Origin: an uncultured Opitutia bacterium
Lineage (GTDB): Bacteria; Verrucomicrobiota; Verrucomicrobiia; Opitutales; JABJCN01
Direction of reading: 5' to 3'
Length of the DNA: 6,996 nt
Assembly (NCBI GenBank): GCA_913046175.1
Contig: CAJWSN010000070.1
Location: 1 to 6,996, forward strand
The position numbers and the translations under genes were made by a program. Every line of letters starts with the position of its first letter. Position 1 is the stretch's first letter. A model generated the notes under the pieces. The model was not told the DNA's origin. It did no database searches and saw only the letters and a list, made by a program, of their open reading frames with translations. Of the stretch, positions 1-5,413 are shown piece after piece.

Positions 1-2
1 CA

Positions 3-104
3 AGGTGATACAATGCGTGACCCAGAGGACATTTGTTGCATCAGGATATTCTGTTGTCTCTGGTTTTCCCCGATAGGGTCAATTAAGTAATTATATGTGG
101 ACAT
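3..104 (-). CDS. Partial unrecognised gene, N-terminal 34 codons, running off the left edge
   Basis: From an ATG at 102-104 the minus strand stays open to the window edge for 34 codons. The peptide begins MSTYNYLIDPIGENQRQQ and continues with a Gln/Met/Ser-rich stretch (ILMQQMSSGSRIVSP). There is no signal peptide or membrane segment in the visible part, which looks soluble and hydrophilic. A TTGTCT-17 bp-TATGTT promoter-like pair lies directly upstream (114-142) and would give a leader of only a few bases; I see no Shine-Dalgarno sequence. The gene is read in the same direction as the receptor upstream, with about 93 bp between them. I do not recognise the family. The plus strand across the same bases is also open for 24 codons (2-76) but has no start inside the window, so the minus-strand reading is preferred. 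It could still be a chance open frame. Confidence 0.42.
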   Translation of the reverse strand, partial: MSTYNYLIDPIGENQRQQNILMQQMSSGSRIVSP

Positions 105-113
105 AACACGCTT

Positions 114-142
114 AACATAGCATTTTTTGTGCCATTAGACAA
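114..142 (-). promoter_or_regulatory. Possible promoter for the left-edge gene
   Basis: On the minus strand TTGTCT (137-142, four of six matches to the -35 consensus) is followed after exactly 17 bp by TATGTT (114-119, four of six matches to the -10 consensus). The -10 ends nine bases before the ATG at 104, implying a leaderless or nearly leaderless transcript. Seen by eye only. Confidence 0.28.
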
Positions 143-162
143 ATGGGATTTAAAGGAACGCC

Positions 163-196
163 CGCATTTGCGAGGCAGACAGAAAAGTAGGTCTGC
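163..196 (-). terminator. Weak hairpin pair after the receptor gene
   Basis: Immediately after the receptor stop codon, GCAGAC (175-180) and GTCTGC (191-196) form a six-base stem around a ten-base loop. A smaller palindrome-like CGCATTTGCG follows at 163-172. On the minus strand the next bases are GGCGTTCCTTT, so there is no clean U-tract. It could slow or end transcription before the left-edge gene, but it is not a canonical intrinsic terminator. Confidence 0.25.
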
Positions 197-197
197 G

Positions 198-2063
198 TCA
201 GAAGCTCCAGTTAATCCCCGCACGAAAACTGCGGCCAGAAACGGCGTAGGGATTTCCGTTGTAGTCCCGCATTTCCTCCAGTTTCTGATTGAAGACATCC
301 TCTGCCCGAAGAAACAAAGCTGCAGTTTGACCCAGCCGATAACGGATGGAGACCTCACCGGTCATGCCGGCGGGTGAAGGATTCATTTCTGAATTGTCAA
401 AGGTTCTCCATGTGTCCGGGTCAGTGTATACATTCCAAAAAACAGTGCGATGACGCAGACCAACGAAGACCCGATATTTTTTCCCGGCAGGTGTCCAGAA
501 AAGGCGCATGGCAAGCTGGTCCTCGGGTCGAAAATCCAATTGCCAGCCCGTGGAGAGGTTCCTGGCATGAAGATGCGTCCAGTCAAAAAGAAGCTTCCAA
601 TCCTGACCGATAGTCCAAGCCAAAGAGGTTTCCATGCCATGGGTTTCGACCTCATTCAGGTTGATGACCTTGTAGGCGGCGTTCCAGTTCATTTGATTTT
701 CGATATGGTTCTTGAACCAGGTGATTGCCAGAATTGCCTGGCCATCGGCGAACTGTTGCTCGAGGCCGATATCAAAACCAAGACATTCCTCCGGGAGAAG
801 CGTCGCGCGATCCTGCGCATGAGCCAGGTAGTAGACGTTGGGGGCATAAAATCCAGTGCCCACGCTACCCTTGAGACGAGCAGTGCGAGTGACACGATAG
901 TTGCCAGCTGCGCGCCAGGTCGAATGGGCCTCCCGATGACGGCTGTCGTCCAGGCGACACCCGAAATCCATCGTAAATTCCCTGCTGAGTGCCTTGCGCA
1001 CCTGAGCAAAAGCCGAGGCCGTGCAAAGGGTGTCTCGAATGATTGTTGAGCCAAATCCATAGTTGAGATCCTGCTGCCCCTTTTCCTCCAGGTACTCAAT
1101 CCCGGCAAGTATGCGCAGGTTATCACCAATGGTTAACGTACGCTGCAACTCAACCTTCCAAGCCTTGCTTGAAAAGTGTTCTGTGCTAAAGGAGAAATTA
1201 TTTCGCTGAAAATCCTTGTAGCTGACTGCAGCACGAACGAGGGGTTGCCCATCCTCTCCCTTTCGAACAAGGCCAAGCTGATAAAGGGAGTCCTCCTGAC
1301 AGGAAAGAAAGTCGAGGGCGTCGCTGGTGGCAGCATTGTCAAAATAAGTTTCCCCGTCCAGATACCGGGCCTTGAACTGAAGATCAGTCAAGCCGGACAG
1401 CTCGTAATCCAGGGTCAGGGCTGCGGAATGATTTTGGTAAGGATCGTTTTCAGTTCCATTGGAAGCCACGGAAAAACTGTTAGACTTAAACAACATGCCA
1501 TGCATGGAATAACTCAAACCACCCTTACGACCTGATGTGCTAAAACTGCCAGCCATTGTGTCATGGCTTCCAACAGATATTTCAATGGCCCCGGCAGGTA
1601 TATCCGACGACTTTCGGCTCACGATATTGAGAACTCCACCCAAGGCATCTGCGCCATAGAAGGGGCTCTGCGGACCACGAAGGACTTCAATGCGGTCAAT
1701 GTCACCGACAGGAAAATGCACGATGTCAAACCCATCGGGACTGTTTGGGTTTCGCATTTCAATGCCATCAATCAGGACAAGGGAGTGTCGGGGTTCCGTC
1801 CCCCTGAGATAAATCCTGGAATCCTGCCCGGGTCCTCCACTGCGGGTGATATTAACCCCGGGAGCCCAACGCAGAACATCCTGGAGGAACAGGCCACCCA
1901 TGAGCTCTATCTCATCCCGGTTAAAAAAGGTGAGACTGCTTCCGAGATCATTGAGGTCCGCCTCCATGCGATGAGCCACAGTTACTCTTCCGGGAAGATC
2001 CCGGGCATGGAGATGAAGACCTGAAACAAGGCTGGCGAGAATAAGGTGGCGAAGGAGACTCAT
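198..2063 (-). CDS. TonB-dependent outer-membrane receptor, BtuB-like
   Basis: A 621-residue outer-membrane transporter, close in length to BtuB (about 614). Residues 1-20 form a signal peptide with likely cleavage after LHA. A TonB-box-like segment (RVTVAHR, 26-32) follows. The plug domain spans about 38-150 and contains the family patterns SRIYLRGTEPRHSLVLIDG (82-100), IDRIEVLRGPQSPFYGADA (122-140) and GGVLNIVSR (142-150). The rest is a barrel of amphipathic strands ending in the C-terminal Phe typical of outer-membrane barrels. The family imports scarce cargo such as cobalamin, siderophores or metal chelates, powered by TonB-ExbBD. The cargo cannot be told here: no periplasmic binding protein or ABC transporter is nearby. 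The gene is co-directional with the Fur-family gene 95 bp upstream, and a perfect palindrome lies 18 bp before its start. That suggests metal-responsive repression. The gene is intact. The ATG lacks a clear Shine-Dalgarno sequence but begins the signal peptide sensibly. Confidence 0.93.
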   Translation of the reverse strand: MSLLRHLILASLVSGLHLHARDLPGRVTVAHRMEADLNDLGSSLTFFNRDEIELMGGLFLQDVLRWAPGVNITRSGGPGQDSRIYLRGTEPRHSLVLIDGIEMRNPNSPDGFDIVHFPVGDIDRIEVLRGPQSPFYGADALGGVLNIVSRKSSDIPAGAIEISVGSHDTMAGSFSTSGRKGGLSYSMHGMLFKSNSFSVASNGTENDPYQNHSAALTLDYELSGLTDLQFKARYLDGETYFDNAATSDALDFLSCQEDSLYQLGLVRKGEDGQPLVRAAVSYKDFQRNNFSFSTEHFSSKAWKVELQRTLTIGDNLRILAGIEYLEEKGQQDLNYGFGSTIIRDTLCTASAFAQVRKALSREFTMDFGCRLDDSRHREAHSTWRAAGNYRVTRTARLKGSVGTGFYAPNVYYLAHAQDRATLLPEECLGFDIGLEQQFADGQAILAITWFKNHIENQMNWNAAYKVINLNEVETHGMETSLAWTIGQDWKLLFDWTHLHARNLSTGWQLDFRPEDQLAMRLFWTPAGKKYRVFVGLRHRTVFWNVYTDPDTWRTFDNSEMNPSPAGMTGEVSIRYRLGQTAALFLRAEDVFNQKLEEMRDYNGNPYAVSGRSFRAGINWSF

Positions 2064-2081
2064 GGGTGTGAAGGACGCCAG

Positions 2082-2105
2082 TTAATGGGAATTAATTCCC
2101 ATTAA
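2082..2105. promoter_or_regulatory. Perfect 24-bp palindrome, candidate Fur-family operator
   Basis: The left half TTAATGGGAATT is followed directly by its exact reverse complement AATTCCCATTAA, with no mismatch and no spacer. The site lies in the 95-bp gap between the fur-like gene and the receptor, 18 bp before the receptor ATG. Fur-family regulators bind A/T-rich inverted repeats, and the nearby gene encodes one, so this is the natural operator. The core TGGGAAT-TA-ATTCCCA has the look of the 7-1-7 Fur-type repeat TGAGAAT-N-ATTCTCA, but with a two-base centre and GGG/CCC in each arm. Binding here would cover the presumed -10 of the receptor promoter. The palindrome is certain; its role is inferred. 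Confidence 0.72.
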
Positions 2106-2120
2106 GCAACAAAAACCCAA
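2091..2120 (-). promoter_or_regulatory. Possible receptor promoter overlapping the palindrome
   Basis: On the minus strand TTGGGT (2115-2120) is followed after 18 bp by ATTAAT (2091-2096, four of six to TATAAT), which is the centre of the palindrome. From there to the ATG is about 27 bases, a sensible leader length. The match is weak. The arrangement would let a bound repressor block RNA polymerase directly. Confidence 0.28.
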
Positions 2121-2158
2121 AGCGCCATGACCCCGCAAAAGTAAATCCACCCAAGGGT

Positions 2159-2530
2159 TCAAGGGGCACAATCCGGGCAGTGTCCATAAAAGATGACCTC
2201 CTGGGCTTCGATGATGAAACCATCAGGAAATTCGTAGGAGACTGCCGGTGCCTCGTGCTCAAAATAATACACCTGGTGGCAGCCCTTGCAAATGAAGTGG
2301 GGCAGGACTTTTCCTGAGGGCAGCTCATAGAGGGGGGGTTGCCCGGGGTACTCGACACGAATAATGGAGCCCTCCTTAAGCATTTCACGCAGGTTACGGT
2401 AAACTGTTGTCTGGCCCAGGGAGGAAACGTGTTTCTGGCCAAGTTCCAGGATTTCGGAAACCCTCAAGGGACGAGCCGAATGAGCCAGGGCCTGAAGAAT
2501 GGCGCGACGCTGACGTGTGTTGCGGACCAT
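2159..2530 (-). CDS. Fur-family transcriptional regulator (Fur/Zur/PerR type)
   Basis: A 123-residue, metal-dependent DNA-binding repressor, somewhat shorter than typical Fur (about 140-150). The N-terminal winged helix (about 3-70) opens with NTRQRRAILQAL and carries the recognition-helix pattern TTVYRNLREMLKEG (41-54). The C-terminal dimerisation domain has two CxxC pairs, Cys81/Cys84 and Cys118/Cys121, the structural zinc site of the family. The sensory residues are unusual. The His-rich run normally before the first CxxC is reduced to one His (LPHFICKGC, His78). Gln110 stands where a His is common (GFIIEAQEVIFYGHC). Extra histidines occur at 85, 92 and 117. The metal therefore cannot be assigned. 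The receptor gene and palindrome downstream are the likely target. The ATG is the only in-frame start that begins the usual domain; no Shine-Dalgarno sequence is visible. Confidence 0.92.
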   Translation of the reverse strand: MVRNTRQRRAILQALAHSARPLRVSEILELGQKHVSSLGQTTVYRNLREMLKEGSIIRVEYPGQPPLYELPSGKVLPHFICKGCHQVYYFEHEAPAVSYEFPDGFIIEAQEVIFYGHCPDCAP

Positions 2531-2610
2531 GTTGCTGTTATTAAGTCCATTTGAAAAGCGAGCAACTTTATTTCTGTTGACTCAATACATCCAGAGATGA
2601 GTTTCAACAG
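2531..2610. promoter_or_regulatory. Divergent promoter region between fur-like gene and FKBP gene
   Basis: These 80 bp must hold the promoters of two divergent genes. For the fur-like gene, TTGCTC, a 16-bp spacer and TAATAA can be read on the minus strand, with the -10 ending about seven bases before the ATG. ATTAAGTCCATT (2540-2551) resembles half of the downstream palindrome (ATTAATTCCCATT) with one base missing and one changed, so autoregulation is possible. A six-base inverted repeat, GTTGCT (2531-2536) and AGCAAC (2561-2566), flanks this. TTGACTCAA (2577-2585) is a nine-base near-palindrome. No convincing promoter for the FKBP gene was found by eye. Confidence 0.35.
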
Positions 2611-3357
2611 ATGCCCAAACACTTAAACACACTTCTCGTCGGCATTAAGACAACCGGCTTTCTTACACTGGCTGCGATCCTGCTAACAGGACCGGCAAAT
2701 GCACAGGAAGGAGGGAAGGAGGCCGACAAGGAGGTTTTCGAGGCAATCGGCATAATGTTCGCACAGGGTTCTGGACTGACGCGCATGGATTTCTCTGCAC
2801 CTGAAATCGATCTGATTATTTCGGGCATTCGCAAGGGGATGCTGCTAAAGGAGATTCCGCCTGAAATACGCACCCTGCAACCGAAAATACAGGGAATCAT
2901 GCGTGCCAAAATGGAGGCCGCACGCAAGGTCCAGCAAGCTGAGGGCGCAAAAGAGGCTGCCCTCAACAAGGTAAAGGGACAAAAATTCTTCGCCGGTCTC
3001 GAAAAAAAGGCTGGGATTCAGAAGGATCCCTCGGGTTTCTATTATGAAATTCTTAAGGAAGGCACCGGGCCGCACCCCACGATGAGTGACAAGGTGAAGC
3101 TGCACTACCATGGCACATTGATTGACGGGACAGTCTTTGACAGCTCCGTTGAACGTGGAACCCCGGCCAGTTTCTCCATGGGAGGCGTGATCAAAGGTTT
3201 TTCCGGCGGGCTCACCAAGGCCAAAGTCGGTGGCAAGGTCCGCATCTACATCCCCAGCGAACTGGGTTATGGGGACAATCCCCGCCCCGGTGGGAAGATC
3301 AAGCCGGGAGACGCGCTCATCTTCGAGTGCGAGCTTTTGGAGATTATAAAGCAGTAA
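2611..3357 (+). CDS. Secreted FKBP-type peptidyl-prolyl cis-trans isomerase (Mip/FkpA-like)
   Basis: A 248-residue exported foldase that should catalyse cis-trans isomerisation of proline bonds in the periplasm. Residues 1-31 form a signal peptide with likely cleavage after ANA. Residues about 38-130 form a helical, charged N-terminal region like the FKBP_N dimerisation domain of Mip and FkpA. The FKBP catalytic domain spans about 142-246. Its pocket residues can be read by alignment with FKBP12: Tyr166, Phe176-Asp177 (VFDSS), Phe188, Val193-Ile194, Tyr220 (ELGYGDN) and Phe239. The pocket-floor Trp of the usual VIPGW motif is Phe197 here (VIKGFSGGL), a tolerated variant. The gene runs opposite to the fur-like gene and is probably monocistronic, because a hairpin follows the stop and the next gene converges on it. 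The start gives a clean signal peptide; GAGATGAG about eight bases upstream may serve as a ribosome binding site. Confidence 0.94.
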   Translation: MPKHLNTLLVGIKTTGFLTLAAILLTGPANAQEGGKEADKEVFEAIGIMFAQGSGLTRMDFSAPEIDLIISGIRKGMLLKEIPPEIRTLQPKIQGIMRAKMEAARKVQQAEGAKEAALNKVKGQKFFAGLEKKAGIQKDPSGFYYEILKEGTGPHPTMSDKVKLHYHGTLIDGTVFDSSVERGTPASFSMGGVIKGFSGGLTKAKVGGKVRIYIPSELGYGDNPRPGGKIKPGDALIFECELLEIIKQ

Positions 3358-3360
3358 AAC

Positions 3361-3388
3361 GGAATCGCTGAATTCAGCGGCTCTTTTC
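3361..3388 (+). terminator. Hairpin between the convergent FKBP and YjbQ genes
   Basis: CGCTGAATTCAGCG (3366-3379) is a perfect 14-bp palindrome that folds as a CGCTG/CAGCG stem with an AATT loop. The stem can be lengthened outward with one mismatch. CTCTTTTC follows on the plus strand. Read from the minus strand it is followed by GATTCCGTTTT, so it may serve both genes. The stem is short and the T-run is brief, so it is a plausible but not strong intrinsic terminator. Confidence 0.5.
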
Positions 3389-3396
3389 ATCCCGTC

Positions 3397-3816
3397 TCAT
3401 TCCCCGTTCAGTGAGACAATGATTTTTCGGGCATGGGACTGGACTCGATGCTCCCATAGAAAGATACCCTGCCAAGTGCCCAGACATAGGTGGCCGTTGG
3501 AAAAAGGGATGACTTCAGTGGTGCGGGTAAGTGCCATCTTTATATGGCTGGGCATGTCATCAGGACCCTCGTAGGTGTGAATGAATTTGGGGTAATCATC
3601 TGGAACGAGGTCATCCATGAAAACCTCAAGATCCCGCCGGGCACTGGGATCGGCATTCTCCATGATCACAAGGCTGCAACTGGTATGCTGGACGAACACC
3701 GTGGCGGCACCTGATTGAAAGCCACTTCGGGAAAGAAACTCCTGAACCTTCCCTGTAATCTCAATAGTCCCCTTGCCAGAGGTTTGAACAGAGAGTGTTT
3801 CCTGTTGAATAGACAA
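3397..3816 (-). CDS. yjbQ: YjbQ / UPF0047 family protein
   Basis: A 139-residue single-domain cytosolic protein matching the full length of the UPF0047 (YjbQ) family. The diagnostic segments are present in order: the HTSCSLVIMENADPSARRDL block (44-63), HTYEGPDDMPSHIK (80-93), and the C-terminal signature with FSNGHLCLGTWQGIFLWEHR (105-124). His44, Cys47, His80 and His91 are the kind of conserved polar residues that line the family's putative active site. The physiological role is not established; the E. coli member has been linked to weak thiamine-phosphate-synthase-like activity, which I would not transfer. The start is TTG at 3814-3816. No in-frame ATG or GTG occurs before the upstream in-frame stop, and no Shine-Dalgarno sequence is visible. 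The gene lies 84 bp downstream of fumC on the same strand, so read-through transcription is possible. Confidence 0.92.
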   Translation of the reverse strand: MSIQQETLSVQTSGKGTIEITGKVQEFLSRSGFQSGAATVFVQHTSCSLVIMENADPSARRDLEVFMDDLVPDDYPKFIHTYEGPDDMPSHIKMALTRTTEVIPFSNGHLCLGTWQGIFLWEHRVQSHARKIIVSLNGE

Positions 3817-3900
3817 TGGACAATGAGAATTTAAAATTGAATTAAGCAGGCATTCCTATGCAGCCATAGACGCGTTACGACAATATTGAAATCCCGCCCC

Positions 3901-5283
3901 CTAGGAAGGCTTGACCATGGTTTTTGGATCCAGGGCCTTGTCAACACTGGCCTCGTCAAGGAGACCGAGTTCAAGGACCACTTCCTTGAGGGTCTTATTC
4001 TCCGCAAATGCCTGCTTTGCCACCTTGGCCGCATTGTCATAGCCAATATGCGGGTTAAGCGCTGTGACCAGCATAAGGGAGCGCTCAACCAGTGCCTGGC
4101 AAGTCTGGATATTTGGTTCAATCCCAGCAACACAGCGATCGGCAAATACGCGGGCGCCATTGGCAAGGCACTCAATGGACTCATGCAGGCAATGCGCAAT
4201 GAGCGGAAGGGTCACGTTCAATTCAAAGTGACCATCGCGACCGCAGAGGGCAACTGACTGGCAAAGCCCTTGTGTGTAGATACAGACCTGCACAAGCATT
4301 TCGCTCATCACAGGATTGACCTTGCCCGGCATAATTGAGGAGCCGGGCTGAGTGGAAGGCAGATTGATCTCTGAGATTCCGGATCTTGGGCCCGAACCCA
4401 GGAGACGAATGTCGTTGGCAATTTTGGTCAGACCAGCAGCAATCGCCGTGAGTTGGCCGGCCACCTCCACACAATCATCGCGGCCACCCTGAGCCTCGAA
4501 ATGGTTTTCGGCTTCCCGAAAGGCAAGCCCGGTCTTTTCTGAAAGGTTTTTGCAAACAGCATTTGCGAACTCTGGATGGGTGTTTATACCGGTGCCAACC
4601 GCTGTACCGCCAATGGCAAGCTCAAGAAGGCACTCCATTGCACGCCCGGCACGGGCGATCCCCTTTTTTACCTGGGTGGCATAACCGGAAAATTCCTGCC
4701 CCAAGGTAAGGGGTGTCGCATCCATAAGATGAGTGCGGCCTATCTTGATAACTTCCTCAAAAGCCTGTGACTTTGAATCGAGTGCCGCGTGCAGGTGCTC
4801 CAGCGCAGGAATGAGTTTGCCCTTAAGAGCCAATACAATGCTGACATGCAAGCCGGTGGGAACAATATCATTGGAAGATTGGCCAAGATTCACATCGTCG
4901 TTGGGGTGGACCGGATTCTTCGATCCGACAGGCTTTCCAGATGCCAGGCTGACAAGATTGGCAATGACCTCATTGATGTTCATATTTGATGAGGTTCCTG
5001 AGCCAGTCTGGAACACGTCGACAGGGAAGTGTTCATCGTGTCTTCCCTCCTCGACTTCGAGGGCCGCATCCTTGATGAGCGACGCCTTTTCTGAAGAAAG
5101 CCGGCCAAGGGCCTCATTGGACGCAGCACAGGCCCACTTGACCATGCCAAGGGCACAGATGAACGCCTTGGGGACCGATCGTCCACTGATTGGAAAATTA
5201 AGCACTGCACGCTGGGTTGAGGCGCCGTACAGGGCTTCAGCGGGCACTTCCATTTCGCCCATGGAGTCTTTTTCAATTCTCAT
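3901..5283 (-). CDS. fumC: Class II fumarate hydratase (fumarase C)
   Basis: A 460-residue fumarase that interconverts fumarate and L-malate in the TCA cycle. It is oxygen-stable and iron-independent and acts as a cytosolic homotetramer. Length and motifs match the class throughout: TGSGTSSNMN (93-102), HPNDDVNLGQSSND (126-139), the catalytic-His segment GRTHLMDATP (182-191, His185), and the superfamily signature GSSIMPGKVNP (314-324) with the mobile-loop Ser, Lys321 and Asn323. The pattern is that of fumarase rather than aspartase or argininosuccinate lyase: it carries the THLMDATPLTLGQEFSGY block and the C-terminal NPHIGYDNAA segment (410-419). No active-site residue is missing. The gene appears to have its own promoter in the 130-bp gap upstream. 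It is not clustered with other TCA genes here. The ATG begins the expected MRIEKDSMGEMEVP start, with only a weak ribosome binding site. Confidence 0.97.
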   Translation of the reverse strand: MRIEKDSMGEMEVPAEALYGASTQRAVLNFPISGRSVPKAFICALGMVKWACAASNEALGRLSSEKASLIKDAALEVEEGRHDEHFPVDVFQTGSGTSSNMNINEVIANLVSLASGKPVGSKNPVHPNDDVNLGQSSNDIVPTGLHVSIVLALKGKLIPALEHLHAALDSKSQAFEEVIKIGRTHLMDATPLTLGQEFSGYATQVKKGIARAGRAMECLLELAIGGTAVGTGINTHPEFANAVCKNLSEKTGLAFREAENHFEAQGGRDDCVEVAGQLTAIAAGLTKIANDIRLLGSGPRSGISEINLPSTQPGSSIMPGKVNPVMSEMLVQVCIYTQGLCQSVALCGRDGHFELNVTLPLIAHCLHESIECLANGARVFADRCVAGIEPNIQTCQALVERSLMLVTALNPHIGYDNAAKVAKQAFAENKTLKEVVLELGLLDEASVDKALDPKTMVKPS

Positions 5284-5304
5284 TCAATTTTCAGCTGTTA
5301 AAAG

Positions 5305-5333
5305 ATTGTGTTCAGGACAATACACTCCATCAA
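5305..5333 (-). promoter_or_regulatory. Possible fumC promoter
   Basis: On the minus strand TTGATG (5328-5333) and CACAAT (5305-5310) are separated by exactly 17 bp, each with four of six consensus matches. The -10 lies 21 bases upstream of the fumC ATG, a normal distance. Read by eye; not distinctive. Confidence 0.3.
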
Positions 5334-5413
5334 AGACAACAAGCGGATAGGTTTCAAGCCTGTCGCCACGGAGGATCTTCCAGCAGGCAAAGAATCAGGT
5401 GAAAATACGGGGG

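Noticed and set aside
2..76. Plus-strand frame ending at 74-76 that could be the tail of a gene from the left
   Set aside because: The translation is plausible, but there is no further support, and the minus strand over the same bases has both a start codon and a promoter-like pair.
450..1049. Plus-strand open frame of 199 codons
   Set aside because: It lies entirely antisense to the intact TonB receptor gene, and its translation shows no recognisable domain.
1563..2024. Plus-strand open frame of 153 codons
   Set aside because: It is antisense to the receptor's plug-domain coding region and has no family resemblance.
2064..2158. Cobalamin riboswitch before the BtuB-like receptor
   Set aside because: The gap is only 95 bp, much shorter than the element, and is occupied by the palindrome; no B12-box-like sequence was seen.
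3851..3871. Small GCAT-ATGC hairpin between fumC and yjbQ as a terminator
   Set aside because: The stem is only four base pairs, and the following A/T-rich sequence is interrupted rather than a U-run, so it is too weak to call.
4733..5350. Plus-strand open frame of 205 codons
   Set aside because: It is antisense to fumC for nearly its whole length. The Ser/Arg/Leu-rich translation is typical of a shadow frame.
5340..5400. GCCTG/CAGGC inverted repeat after the HtrA-like gene as a terminator
   Set aside because: It has a five-base stem with a loop of about 21 bases and no U-tract. No intrinsic terminator can be supported in this gap.
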